From the NCBI RefSeq assembly GCF_016863195.1, contig NZ_BOOK01000036.1, forward strand, positions 62,001 to 126,000: a stretch of 64,000 bases of DNA, given 5' to 3'. Below the pieces are notes generated by a model. The model had not been told where the DNA came from and ran no database searches. It saw only the letters and a program-made list of their open reading frames with translations. A program made the translations under genes and the position numbers. This document shows, one piece after another, positions 8,644 through 16,637 of this stretch. Position 1 is the stretch's first letter. Each line of letters begins with the position of its first letter. The stretch is from Paraplanobispora takensis (GTDB lineage: Bacteria; Actinomycetota; Actinomycetes; Streptosporangiales; Streptosporangiaceae).

Positions 8644-10202
8644 CCGCGACGCCGCCTCCTGAAGGGGAGGGTCCCCGCGACTGGTTCGCCCCCCGCCAGG
8701 ACCGGCCGGCGACGCCCCACGAGCCTCCGGCGCCCGGCCTGTGGGACACGCCGCCGGCCCAGGAGCAGCCGCCCGCGCATCACGGCGCCCGCCCGCCACG
8801 GCGGCACGCCGCCCCCCAGCACGCCGCCCCCCAACCGGCGGCCCCCCAGCACGTCGCTTCTCAGCACGTCGCTTCTCAGCACGCGCCCCCTCAGCACGCG
8901 GCCCCTCAGCACGCGGCCCCCCACGAGCGGGATTTCCGGTACGCCGCCCCGCAGGATCCCCGGCACGCCGTTCCCCAAGAGCCTCGGCACGCGGCCCCTC
9001 AGGAGCAGGACGTACGGCACGCCGTTCCCCGGGAACTCCGGAAGGCGGCTCCCCGGGAGGAGCCCTACCAGGGCGCTCCCTGGCCCGCGACCGGCACCTG
9101 GCCGCTGCCGCCCGGGGCTCCCGAGCCCGAAGCCCCCCACCGGGCCGCCGCCCCCGCCCCTGCGCAGGCACCCCACCGGACCGCGCCCCCCGCCGTCCCG
9201 GTGCCTCCGCAGACATCCCAGACCGGGACCTTCGCACCTCCCCGGGCTCCTCACCCGGCCACGCCTCCCGTGCCCGCGCAGGCGGCCCAGACGGGGGTGT
9301 TCACACCCCCGCACGCTCCTCACCCGGCCGCTCCGCCGCCGCCGCGGCCGACGGCTCCCGTGCAGCCGGAGGGCCTGCCGTGGCTCCGCCGGCGGCAGTC
9401 GTTCCCCGACGAGCAGGTCTGGCCGCCGCCGCCCCGGCCCGTCGACGACGGGCCGGGCACCTCGACCCAGCCCTTCCCCTCGATCCCCTCGCCGTTGCCG
9501 CCCGGCTTCGCCGCCGGCACCGCCCCGGCCTTCCAGCCCGCCGGCACGGCCACGCCGCCGTCGGAGAACGGGACCGAGGCCGGGACTCCGGCGGAACCCG
9601 AGGAGGCTTCCCGGGCCGCCGCCCCCGCACCACGCCGCCGTACGGCACTGCGGGTCGCCGGGGCGGTCGTCGCCGTGGCGCTGGCCGTCGGGGTCCCCAC
9701 CCTGGACAACTACCGCTTCTACCGGGTCTTCGATCTCGTCGAACAGGTCCACGTCGTGGCCGTGAACGCCACGGTGAAGCACGAGCACGTGGCCTGGCAG
9801 GTCAAGCTCGAGCCGAAGGACGAATTCGGCGGGGACCCCGCCAAGCCGGGCCGCAAGTGGCTACAGGTCATCGTGGTCAGGACCTCTCTGGATCAGGAGG
9901 GGGTGATCCGCAGGGGAGACCCTAAAATCGAGCTCGTGCATCCCGACGGCCGAAGCTGGCAGGTCGTGCTTGTGGATAAGACCCTCCCTCTGGAGGTCAA
10001 GGAGCATAAGATCGGTACCCCCTACCAGTACAACATGATCGCCGTAGTGCCCGAGGACGTCGTCGGCGAGGTCGAGATCCGCGTCATCCCCTCCCCGGCC
10101 GAGCTGCCGCTCGAGGAGGTTGCGCCCGCCGACCTGTTCAAGCCGGACCCGCAGCAGAAGGAGCGGGAACCCGAAAGGCATGTGCTGCTGTTCAGGCGGT
10201 GA
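8640..10202 (+). CDS. Single-pass membrane protein with long His/Pro/Ala-rich cytoplasmic tail (3 of 3)
   Basis: Starts at GTG 8640, overlapping the previous stop (GTGA), and encodes 520 residues. The first roughly 330 residues are low complexity, rich in Pro, Ala, His and Gln, with short repeats such as QHAAPQ and PRHAAPQ and later APHPATPP-type units. One membrane helix (LRVAGAVVAVALAVGVPTL, about 337-355) then leads into a roughly 160-residue beta-rich outer domain (HVVAVNATVKHEHVAWQVKL, LQVIVVRTSL). The tail should be cytoplasmic and disordered, and could bind the ATPase partners or metal ions. The outer domain resembles those of the two preceding genes. No assigned family. Confidence 0.75.
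   Translation: MTATPPPEGEGPRDWFAPRQDRPATPHEPPAPGLWDTPPAQEQPPAHHGARPPRRHAAPQHAAPQPAAPQHVASQHVASQHAPPQHAAPQHAAPHERDFRYAAPQDPRHAVPQEPRHAAPQEQDVRHAVPRELRKAAPREEPYQGAPWPATGTWPLPPGAPEPEAPHRAAAPAPAQAPHRTAPPAVPVPPQTSQTGTFAPPRAPHPATPPVPAQAAQTGVFTPPHAPHPAAPPPPRPTAPVQPEGLPWLRRRQSFPDEQVWPPPPRPVDDGPGTSTQPFPSIPSPLPPGFAAGTAPAFQPAGTATPPSENGTEAGTPAEPEEASRAAAPAPRRRTALRVAGAVVAVALAVGVPTLDNYRFYRVFDLVEQVHVVAVNATVKHEHVAWQVKLEPKDEFGGDPAKPGRKWLQVIVVRTSLDQEGVIRRGDPKIELVHPDGRSWQVVLVDKTLPLEVKEHKIGTPYQYNMIAVVPEDVVGEVEIRVIPSPAELPLEEVAPADLFKPDPQQKEREPERHVLLFRR
8806..8931 (+). repeat. Imperfect 15-bp coding repeats (QHAAP units)
   Basis: A run of 12-15-bp units of the type cagcacgcggcccct, with some cagcacgtcgcttct variants, encodes repeated QHAAP/QHVAS motifs in the cytoplasmic tail of the third membrane protein. 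Copy-number change here would alter tail length without breaking the frame. Confidence 0.8.
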
Positions 10203-10232
10203 GCCCCCGGCCCGCCTCGCGGGTGCCGCCGT

Positions 10233-11537
10233 TCAGGCGGTGGACGCCTCGCCCTCCTCGTCCGTCTCGCCCGCCTCGCGGCTGTGGGCGGACGCGATGT
10301 CGAACGTGGCCGCCAGCAGGCAGACCGTCAGCACCCCCACGATCAGGTTCCGCACGAAGTCCACGGGGTGGCCGAACAGGAGCCAGAAGTGCGGGAAGTC
10401 GGTGCCGACCGACGTCCGGAACGCGCGGTCGGCGTACTCCATCCCCACGTGGAGCGCGACGTAGCACAGGCAGAACATCCCGAACAGCGCCCAGCCTCCC
10501 CGGGTGACGAGCCTGAAGGCGTTGGCGGGCGGCACCCAGCGCTCCTGGAAGCCGGTCGTCGTCCTGGTCATGGTCGAGCGGGTCAGGGAGTGCGTGCGGG
10601 TGTCCATGCGATCGGCCACGCCCTCCAGGCGGGTTCCCCGCACGACCGCCCGCGTGTCCTCGGCGAAGGCGCCGTAGACGAGCGCGGCGACCGTCAGCCA
10701 GGTCAGCGGCTCGATCAGCGCGTCCACGAGGAGGGGCCAGACCGTCGAGACACCCTCCCAGAACGGCTTCCAGACCGGGATCGTCTTCTCGGCCGACTCG
10801 ATCCAGCCCTCGAACGTGGCCACGACGGCCCGGTCCTTCAGCCACTCCGAGCGCGCCGAGGTGACGGTGAAGATCGCATTGAGGCCGTAGAAGGCGAAGG
10901 CCAGCTCGAAGAAGGCGGCGAGCATGCCGCTCGCCTTGCCTTTGCCGTTGGTGTGCCACCAGGCGAACAGCGTCTTGAGCGCGTAGGCCGCCACCGCGAT
11001 CGCCGCCGAGATCCACACCTCCATCCCGGTGAGCAGCGTCCCGAAGTCGTCCCTGGTGGCCCCGGCCACAATCCCGTGCTCGATGATCTGCTTGATGTTG
11101 TCGAGCGCGACGAGTTCCCTGGCGTCCTCCGCGTGGAAGCTCCAGGCGAGATAGATCGTGGCGAAGATCAGCGTGGCCCGGTTGAGCGCGCCGAACAGGC
11201 TCTCGTCCGTCTCCTCCCCGGTCCTGCGCATCTGGATCTCCCGGAGCGCGCCGCGTACGGAGTGCAGCATGCCGACCATGACCACGAGCTCGTTCAGCAC
11301 GATCAGCGTGTACAGGAGCATCACGACGATGAGCCGCACCTGCCGGTAGTCGCCGTGGGCCACCTCCGTGGCCGCCCACATCAGCGCCCAGCGGATCGTC
11401 CGGCCCGCCGAGAACCACAGGACCAGCGACAGGCCGCAGGAGGCGAAGATCCTCAGCGTGTGCGCCGGGAGCCCGTACGCCGAGAACGCCCGGGTGAGGG
11501 GCGGCGACGCCGGCGGAGGCGGCGAGGGGGGCGACAT
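10233..11537 (-). CDS. Multi-spanning membrane protein of the HerA-like locus
   Basis: A protein of about 434 residues from ATG 11537 (MSPPSPPPPASPP); upstream in-frame codons exist but look non-coding. I count seven or eight hydrophobic helices, for example SLVLWFSAGRTIRWALMW, LIVVMLLYTLIVLNELVV and NLIVGVLTVCLLAATFDIA. A Pro-rich N-terminus and an acidic C-terminus (ETDEEGE) are probably cytoplasmic. It converges on the three-gene run with a gap of only 30 bases. No transporter signature is recognised. Position suggests it is the channel or membrane core of the locus, but this rests on context only. Confidence 0.7.
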   Translation of the reverse strand: MSPPSPPPPASPPLTRAFSAYGLPAHTLRIFASCGLSLVLWFSAGRTIRWALMWAATEVAHGDYRQVRLIVVMLLYTLIVLNELVVMVGMLHSVRGALREIQMRRTGEETDESLFGALNRATLIFATIYLAWSFHAEDARELVALDNIKQIIEHGIVAGATRDDFGTLLTGMEVWISAAIAVAAYALKTLFAWWHTNGKGKASGMLAAFFELAFAFYGLNAIFTVTSARSEWLKDRAVVATFEGWIESAEKTIPVWKPFWEGVSTVWPLLVDALIEPLTWLTVAALVYGAFAEDTRAVVRGTRLEGVADRMDTRTHSLTRSTMTRTTTGFQERWVPPANAFRLVTRGGWALFGMFCLCYVALHVGMEYADRAFRTSVGTDFPHFWLLFGHPVDFVRNLIVGVLTVCLLAATFDIASAHSREAGETDEEGEASTA

Positions 11538-11675
11538 AGTAGACGTTCCGGACACCCGATGAATCGTAGCGATCCCGCCTCCCCGGTCACAGCTCAACGG
11601 CGGGTTCCCGCGACATCGAAAGCGCGCGGACACGAAGGACCGAACGCGTGGCCGTGAAAAGACCGAACGCGTGAA

Positions 11676-11722
11676 CGCGAAAGGACCGGCGCCCTCCAGC
11701 GGGAGGGGCCGGTCCTTTCGCG
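11676..11722 (-). terminator. Long hairpin terminator downstream of sseC
   Basis: Two arms of about 21 bases (cgcgaaaggaccgg... and ...ccggtcctttcgcg) pair almost perfectly around a 4-base loop. No T-run follows on the minus strand, so termination by this hairpin alone is inferred. It closes the sulfurtransferase operon. Confidence 0.7.
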
Positions 11723-11739
11723 AGTGTCAGATCACCGAG

Positions 11740-11810
11740 CCGTCAGGTCACAGGGCCGTCAGGTCACAGGGCCGTCAGGTCACAGGGCCGTCAGGTCACA
11801 GGGCCGTCAG
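11740..11810. repeat. 16-bp tandem repeat, four copies plus partial
   Basis: The unit ccgtcaggtcacaggg is repeated head to tail four times and ends in a partial copy directly beside the sseC stop codon (11812-11814). No spacers separate the units, so this is a minisatellite and not a CRISPR array. Confidence 0.9.
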
Positions 11811-11811
11811 C

Positions 11812-12117
11812 TCAGAGAGCCGCGGACAGCTGGGTGACCTCGCCCAGGCGGGCCTGGGCCGGGATGTCCCTGGTGACGCCGCCGCCCGCGATGATGCGGA
11901 CGGTCCAGTCGCCGGGGGCGGCGAAGAAGCGGAAGACGCCCTCGTCGGACACGACGACCTCACCGGTGAACTCACCGGAGTGGTCGAGCAGGCGGGCGTA
12001 GGCGGTGCCCGGGGCACCGGTCACGGTGCCCTGGATCACGGCCTGGGTGGACAGGTCGACCCCGGCGGGCAGGGCGACGGTCTGCTCGGGCGCGGCGCAC
12101 CCCTGGGGAACAGTCAT
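11812..12117 (-). CDS. sseC: DUF1416 protein (SseC family)
   Basis: A 101-residue protein starting at ATG 12117, whose first base is shared with the stop of the upstream sulfurtransferase. The sequence (MTVPQGCAAPEQTVALPAG, then beta-rich EFTGEVVVSDEGVFRFF) matches the actinobacterial DUF1416/SseC family, which is habitually encoded next to CysA/SseA-type rhodaneses. The Cys near the N-terminus (GCAAPEQ) is conserved in that family as I recall. The biochemical role is not established; an accessory role in sulfane-sulfur transfer is inferred from linkage. Confidence 0.88.
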   Translation of the reverse strand: MTVPQGCAAPEQTVALPAGVDLSTQAVIQGTVTGAPGTAYARLLDHSGEFTGEVVVSDEGVFRFFAAPGDWTVRIIAGGGVTRDIPAQARLGEVTQLSAAL

Positions 12118-12956
12118 CAGCGGGCCTCTCCCAGTTCGATCGGCACGCCCACGAGCGAGCCGTACTCGGTCCACGAACCGTCGTAGTTCTTGACGTTGGG
12201 CTGCTCGAGCAGCTCGTGCAGCACGAACCAGCTGTGCGCCGAGCGCTCGCCGATGCGGCAGTAGGCGATGGTGTCCTTGCCGAAGTCGACGCCCTCTCCG
12301 GCGTAGAGCGACTGCAGCTCGTCGTTGGACTTGAAGGTGCCGTCGTCGTTGGCAGCCTTCGACCAGGGGATGTTACGGGCGGTGGGCACGTGGCCGCCGC
12401 GCTGGGCCTGCTCCTGCGGGAGGTGGGCCGGGGCGAGCAGCTTGCCGGTGAACTCGTCGGGCGAGCGCACGTCGACCAGGTTGAGCTTGCCGATCGCGGC
12501 GACGACGTCGTCGCGGAAGGCGCGGATCGACAGGTCCTGGTCCTTGGCCGCGTAGTTCGTGGCCGGGCGCTCCGGGACCTCGGTGACCAGCTGGCGGGAG
12601 TCGAGCTCCCACTTCTTGCGGCCGCCGTCGAGGAGCTTGACGTTCTCGTGGCCGTAGAGCTTGAAGTACCAGTAGGCGTAGGCGGCGAACCAGTTGTTGT
12701 TGCCGCCGTACAGGACCACGGTGTCGTCGTTGGCGATGCCCCGGGCGGACAGCAGGGCGGAGAAGCCCTCGCGGTCCACGAAGTCGCGGCGGACCGGGTC
12801 CTGCAGGTCCTGCCTCCAGTCGATCCTCACGGCGCCACGGATGTGGCCCTTGTCGTAGGCGCTGGTGTCCTCGTCGACCTCGACGAGCACGACGCCAGGG
12901 GTGTCGAGGTTGGCCTCGACCCAGTCGGCATCCACCAGGACGGCGGAGCGGCTCAT
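12117..12956 (-). CDS. sseA: Thiosulfate sulfurtransferase (two-domain rhodanese)
   Basis: A cytoplasmic 279-residue tandem rhodanese that moves sulfane sulfur from thiosulfate or mercaptopyruvate to an acceptor. An inactive N-terminal rhodanese domain (about 1-130) is followed by the catalytic domain with the active loop CRIGERS, nucleophile C233. The start ATG 12956 has an excellent GGAGG site. It lies between a DUF4395 membrane protein and SseC on the same strand, downstream of a Cys-rich leader peptide, so expression probably responds to cysteine supply. CRIGERS is typical of the actinobacterial CysA2/SseA group; the exact donor cannot be read from sequence. Confidence 0.93.
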   Translation of the reverse strand: MSRSAVLVDADWVEANLDTPGVVLVEVDEDTSAYDKGHIRGAVRIDWRQDLQDPVRRDFVDREGFSALLSARGIANDDTVVLYGGNNNWFAAYAYWYFKLYGHENVKLLDGGRKKWELDSRQLVTEVPERPATNYAAKDQDLSIRAFRDDVVAAIGKLNLVDVRSPDEFTGKLLAPAHLPQEQAQRGGHVPTARNIPWSKAANDDGTFKSNDELQSLYAGEGVDFGKDTIAYCRIGERSAHSWFVLHELLEQPNVKNYDGSWTEYGSLVGVPIELGEAR

Positions 12957-12971
12957 GGGATTCCTCCGGGG

Positions 12972-13373
12972 TTATCTTGCGGCGGGCAGTAAACGGCGAA
13001 TGATCAGGTACATCTCGCAGCCGAGGCAGAAGCCGAAAGCGGCGTTGAGGAAGGCGGCGAACAGGGCCGCGGCGGTGGCCCCGAGGGCCAGTGGCGTGAT
13101 CTGTGTTACGTATCCGACCAGGCCCACCAGGGCGAAGGCGAGCCCGACCAGCTGCGCGAAGCGCGGCGGTCCGGCGTCCTCCGGTTCCCCGGGGGGACTC
13201 TTCACTATCCCTTTGAAGATCATCCCGTACGGCGAGGCACCGGCGGCGCCCAGCGCGAACACCACGGCCTGGACCGCCAGCAGCCACGGGCTGTCCAGGA
13301 TCAGGACGAGCGCGAGGACGACACTGGTGAGGACCGCGGCGAAACGCAGAGCGCGGGGATCAACCTGCATCAC
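12972..13373 (-). CDS. DUF4395 membrane protein
   Basis: A 133-residue protein with about four membrane helices, ending with the family hallmark AFGFCLGCEMYLIIRRL, whose two cysteines (C-x2-C) sit at a membrane edge. The start is GTG 13373 or ATG 13370, both behind AGGAG. It is the first full-length gene after the leader peptide and lies 15 bases before the sulfurtransferase gene. DUF4395 proteins commonly accompany rhodaneses and thioredoxins; a role in thiosulfate or sulfur handling across the membrane is inferred. Confidence 0.88.
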   Translation of the reverse strand: MMQVDPRALRFAAVLTSVVLALVLILDSPWLLAVQAVVFALGAAGASPYGMIFKGIVKSPPGEPEDAGPPRFAQLVGLAFALVGLVGYVTQITPLALGATAAALFAAFLNAAFGFCLGCEMYLIIRRLLPAAR

Positions 13374-13430
13374 TAGATGCTCCTGAAGGGTCGTGCAGAT
13401 CGGTGCGGCGGGAAGCCGCTGAAGATCCCT

Positions 13431-13514
13431 TTAGGAAGCGCGACAGAGCGCGGTGGCCACGCGGCAGAAGTCAACCGCGCGCCGCTTCGTGAGCAGCTCT
13501 GTCGTGGGACGCAT
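13431..13514 (-). CDS. Cysteine-type leader peptide (27 aa) upstream of sulfur genes
   Basis: A very short open reading frame from ATG 13514 to TAA 13431. It begins MRPTTELLTKRR and ends AVDFCRVATALCRAS. This matches the conserved leader peptides (often annotated as putative leader peptide) found upstream of actinobacterial sulfur-assimilation genes, with FCRV and ALCR motifs. Such peptides are thought to sense cysteine or Cys-tRNA by ribosome stalling and so control the downstream operon. The gap to the DUF4395 start (57 bases) can fold a small gcggc/gccgc hairpin over the region before the ribosome site. The sequence match is strong; the regulatory mechanism is inferred. Confidence 0.85.
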   Translation of the reverse strand: MRPTTELLTKRRAVDFCRVATALCRAS

Positions 13515-13605
13515 GCGGACGACACTACCCCGGCGTTCCGCCATCTGTCACATCCATGTCCAGTTCTTGAGACAGGGTCGTCCGGTGCACGATATGGTTC
13601 CCGGT

Positions 13606-14031
13606 TCAGTCCTCGACGGCCGCGCCCAGGGCCGCGATGACGTCGGCCTTGCGCGGCTGCCCGGAGGCGCGTTTCACGACCCGCCCGGACCGGTCGAGGA
13701 CCAGCACCGTCGGGGTGCGCAGGATGTTCAGGGACCTGACGAGTTCGAGCCGGGCCTCGGCGTCGATCTCCACGTGCGCGACGCCGGGCACCATGCCCGT
13801 CACCTCGGTGAGGATCCGGCGGGTCGCCCGGCACGGCTGGCAGAAGGCGCTGGAGAACTGCACGAGCGTGGCGCGCTCGCCCAGCTCGGCGCCGAGGTCG
13901 CCCGCCGTCAGCCGTTCCACCGCACCCCTCGCCTCCCGCGGCACGCCGTCGCGCCGCCGCAGCACCACGCCCACGAGCACGGCCACGACGAGCGTCACGG
14001 CCGCCACCACCGGCCCGATCACCCCGGTCAT
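13606..14031 (-). CDS. Membrane-anchored thioredoxin-like protein
   Basis: A 141-residue protein from ATG 14031 with one N-terminal helix (about 3-24) and a thioredoxin fold carrying CQPC (C64, C67) and the cis-Pro strand LRTPTVLVLDRSG. The domain is probably cytoplasmic: the charged RRR follows the helix and an N-out topology fits. It would reduce disulfides or carry sulfur near the membrane. It sits between the anti-sigma gene and the Cys leader peptide, which links it to redox and sulfur functions. The ribosome site is weak, so the start is somewhat uncertain. Confidence 0.85.
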   Translation of the reverse strand: MTGVIGPVVAAVTLVVAVLVGVVLRRRDGVPREARGAVERLTAGDLGAELGERATLVQFSSAFCQPCRATRRILTEVTGMVPGVAHVEIDAEARLELVRSLNILRTPTVLVLDRSGRVVKRASGQPRKADVIAALGAAVED

Positions 14032-14153
14032 CGAGCAGCACAACACGGACGGTCGCCGGGCCATTCCCGTCCGGCGCGCAGATCCCCGCGCGGACGCGCA
14101 GAGGCCCCCGCGCAGCAGCCACCGTTCCGGAGCGCCGCCCGGACCGGCGGCGC

Positions 14154-14957
14154 TCAGCGGCCGGGGGTGGAGACGTCGACCAGCACCCGCCCCGCGTCGG
14201 TGACCACCTCGAACCTCTCGATGTTCCCCGGCGGGATCGTGGTGGTCCCGGTGAAGCCGCCCGACTCCTCGTAGGCGCTCTTGTCGACGGTCCAGTTCCC
14301 GGCGGTCTGCCGCTCCCCGCCGAGCCCGATCACCTCCAGCCGGAAGCGGGTGCCCGTGGCCACCCCGGAGAGCTTGAGCCGCAGGTCGGTCGTCTTCTCG
14401 CCCGGCACGGCGGTCACCGTGGCGCGGACGGTGCCCTTGCTCCCCTTGCGCACCAGCTCCACGGGGCCGCTCAGCATCGCCTGGTCCCCGGAGGTGGCAC
14501 TCGCGCTGGGGGCGGCCTTGCGGTCCGCCTGGACCTCCGCGGGGGCGTCCCGCCCGCCGGGGGCGTCCTGGGCGGCCTCGGGACTGGCCGGCTCCGGCGC
14601 CGAGGCGGCCGAGGTGACCTCCGCGTTCCGGCTCGCCGTCGCCCAGATGGTCCCGCCGAGCCCGACCAGCACCACCGACGCGGCCAGCGAGAGCAGCACC
14701 CGGGTGAGCCTGCGCCGCCGTACCCGGGCGTTGAGCAGCCGGTCGAGCACCGCGTGCGGCGGGCTGGCCGCGTGGGCCACGTCCTCCTCCGACACCCGGT
14801 CCAGGAACCCGGCGACCCCGGTCAGCTCCTCCAGCTCGGCACGGCAGCCGGGGCACCCGTCGAGGTGCGCCTCGACCTCGGCGCGCTCCTGGGGGTCCAG
14901 TGCTCCGAGCACGTACACCCCGAGCGACATGCGGGCTTCGTCACAGGTCATCATCAT
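14154..14957 (-). CDS. Zinc-type anti-sigma factor with single membrane helix
   Basis: A 267-residue protein whose ATG (14957, the first of three consecutive ATG codons) overlaps the sigma gene stop. The N-terminus has a zinc anti-sigma motif (TCDEAR, then HLDGCPGC), and a Pro/Ala linker and one helix (VLLSLAASVVLVGLGGTIW) lead to an extracytoplasmic beta-rich C-terminal domain of about 110 residues. It should hold the adjacent ECF sigma factor inactive until a signal outside the membrane or oxidation of the zinc site releases it. The outer domain resembles the anti-sigma-K type domain by layout; this was not verified. Confidence 0.9.
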   Translation of the reverse strand: MMMTCDEARMSLGVYVLGALDPQERAEVEAHLDGCPGCRAELEELTGVAGFLDRVSEEDVAHAASPPHAVLDRLLNARVRRRRLTRVLLSLAASVVLVGLGGTIWATASRNAEVTSAASAPEPASPEAAQDAPGGRDAPAEVQADRKAAPSASATSGDQAMLSGPVELVRKGSKGTVRATVTAVPGEKTTDLRLKLSGVATGTRFRLEVIGLGGERQTAGNWTVDKSAYEESGGFTGTTTIPPGNIERFEVVTDAGRVLVDVSTPGR

Positions 14958-15505
14958 GGCGCGAGCCCCCGCTCCTCCAGGGCCAGCTTGAGCGCCCGCA
15001 GTGCGTAGTACGTGCGCGACTTCACCGTTCCCGGAGGGACGCCGAGCGTCTCGGCGGCCTCCTTGACCGACTTGCCCTGGTAGTAGATCTCGGTGAGCAC
15101 CTCGCGGTGCTCCGGCCGGAGTGCGGCCAGCGCCTCGGCCACCGACCAGGACTCCACGGCCCGTTCCAGCTCGTCGTCGGCGGGGACCACGGCCAGCGCC
15201 TCGTCCCCGGTCTCCTGCGGACGCGACTTGCGCGCCCGGTGCTGGTCGAAGACGAGATTGCGGGCCACGGTGAACAGCCACGCGCGGATGGAGCGCCCGC
15301 TGAGCGCGTCAGGATGCCGCCAGGCCCGCAGCAGCGTCTCCTGCACGACGTCCTCCGCTCTCCCAGAATCGCCCGTCAGCCGCAGGGCGTAGCCGTACAG
15401 CGGCCCGCCGTGCTCGTCGAAGAGAGCCCTGACGAGCTGCTCGTCGGCGGTTCCGGCGTGACTCACATCCTCACGACGTACGGCGGGGCGGATCGGTTCA
15501 GACAC
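14954..15505 (-). CDS. ECF-type RNA polymerase sigma factor
   Basis: A 183-residue sigma-70 family protein with region 2 (YGYALRLTGDSGRAEDVVQE, AWLFTVARNLVFDQHR) and region 4 (LRPEHREVLTEIYYQGKS, GVPPGTVKSRTYYALRAL). It is translationally coupled to its anti-sigma factor, and layout and size resemble SigL/RslA-type pairs of mycobacteria; the exact group is not certain. The start is listed at GTG 15505, but the ribosome site there is weak and an internal GTG near 15463 is possible. Confidence 0.92.
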   Translation of the reverse strand: MSEPIRPAVRREDVSHAGTADEQLVRALFDEHGGPLYGYALRLTGDSGRAEDVVQETLLRAWRHPDALSGRSIRAWLFTVARNLVFDQHRARKSRPQETGDEALAVVPADDELERAVESWSVAEALAALRPEHREVLTEIYYQGKSVKEAAETLGVPPGTVKSRTYYALRALKLALEERGLAP

Positions 15506-15538
15506 GGGGGCACCAGGGTTCCGGGAAAGGGGGGCCGC

Positions 15539-16219
15539 TCAGCCCCGCAGCGGGACGTCCGCCGCCTCCGCGGTGATCCGCAGCCCTTCGGCCACCGGCG
15601 TCACCTCGGTGATCTTGAGGTTGAACGGCAGCTTCCCGATCGGGATCTCGTAGGCGATGAACCGCTCGGGGTTGGGCACCGGGATGCCGCCGCCCAGCGT
15701 GACCTTCTCAGGGATGAACTTCACCCGGCCCTCGGCCATCTCGATCTTCAGATTGGCCTTCGCCGGCACCTTCTGGCCCAGGAAGGTGATCTCCCCGCTG
15801 ACGGCCAGGCCGCCCTCGTCGGCCTGGATCTTGATGCCCTGGGGCGCCCGCCGGTTCAGCGTCTCCTCGGGGATCACGACCTCGCCCACCACCCGCTCGG
15901 CGCGGATGTCCACCTGCTCGGCGTTCGTTATCAGGTCGGAGAGCGGCGCCCGCACGCCGTACAGCGTGGCGTCCACCCCCGACACCTCGGCGCCGCCGAG
16001 GTTGATGCGGCCGACGTCGACCTTGACCTCCTGGTAGCGGCCCTGGATCGCCTGGGTCAGGAACGGGATGCCGGTGATGGTCACCTCGGGCGGGACGTCC
16101 AGGTCGTAGCGCACGGTGGCGCGCGTGGCGATCTCCTTCTCGACCCCCGCGACCGCGACGCGGTCGAGAATCCCGACGAGAACGAGCAGCAGGATCAGAA
16201 AAACGACCAGCTTGCGCAT
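15539..16219 (-). CDS. DUF2993 (LmeA-like) envelope protein
   Basis: A 226-residue protein with an N-terminal membrane anchor or signal (LVVFLILLLVLVGILDRVAV) followed by a beta-rich DUF2993 domain (PPEVTITGIPFLTQAIQGRY is a typical segment). In mycobacteria the DUF2993 protein LmeA is a periplasmic lipid-binding factor for lipomannan elongation; here only a lipid-binding envelope role can be inferred. It sits upstream of the sigma/anti-sigma pair and downstream of a MoaD/ThiS gene on the same strand. Confidence 0.88.
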   Translation of the reverse strand: MRKLVVFLILLLVLVGILDRVAVAGVEKEIATRATVRYDLDVPPEVTITGIPFLTQAIQGRYQEVKVDVGRINLGGAEVSGVDATLYGVRAPLSDLITNAEQVDIRAERVVGEVVIPEETLNRRAPQGIKIQADEGGLAVSGEITFLGQKVPAKANLKIEMAEGRVKFIPEKVTLGGGIPVPNPERFIAYEIPIGKLPFNLKITEVTPVAEGLRITAEAADVPLRG

Positions 16220-16385
16220 CCGACTCCTCGTCGATCGTTTCCAGCCGTTCCCGCTCCGGTCCGGACCCGTCGACCGAGCCCGCGGATCAGGTCAGAGTGC
16301 CACCGCGGCATCTCCCCCGGCAATCTTGCCCGAAACGCTCACGTGACTCCGCCGTGAACCGGGGAAAAGACATCATCCGCCGGTC

Positions 16386-16637
16386 TCACCCGCCGGCGAA
16401 AGGCGGCAGCACCTCCACCGTCGCCCCCTGCGGGAGCACGATCCCCTCGTGCGGCCTCATGCCCACCGGGTTGCCGTCCACGAGGAAGGAGGATCGCCGC
16501 GCCACCCGGGCCAGTTCCTCCCGGCCGGATGTGACGTTCACCACCAGCTCCGCCAACGTCTCGGCCTCGAACGGCTCCTCGGCCACCCCGGCCGCTTCCT
16601 TCGCCGCCGCCCAGTAGCGAATGGTTCCCGTCGCCAT
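16386..16637 (-). CDS. MoaD/ThiS-family sulfur-carrier protein
   Basis: An 83-residue ubiquitin-fold sulfur carrier ending in the essential Gly-Gly (PPFAGG). The C-terminal glycine would be adenylated and thiocarboxylated to deliver sulfur to molybdopterin, thiamin, cysteine or another product. Its acceptor is not in the window, but the rhodanese 4 kb away on the same strand is a plausible sulfur source. It is divergent from glnR with a roughly 275-bp shared control region. Confidence 0.9.
   Translation of the reverse strand: MATGTIRYWAAAKEAAGVAEEPFEAETLAELVVNVTSGREELARVARRSSFLVDGNPVGMRPHEGIVLPQGATVEVLPPFAGG

Noticed and set aside
7289-10202. Type VII secretion locus
   Set aside because: No WXG100 proteins, no EccB/C/D/E-like proteins and no mycosin are present; only the presence of an FtsK-like ATPase is shared.
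11740-11810. Regular 16-bp repeats that might suggest a CRISPR array
   Set aside because: Units are head to tail without spacers and far too short; no cas genes are present.
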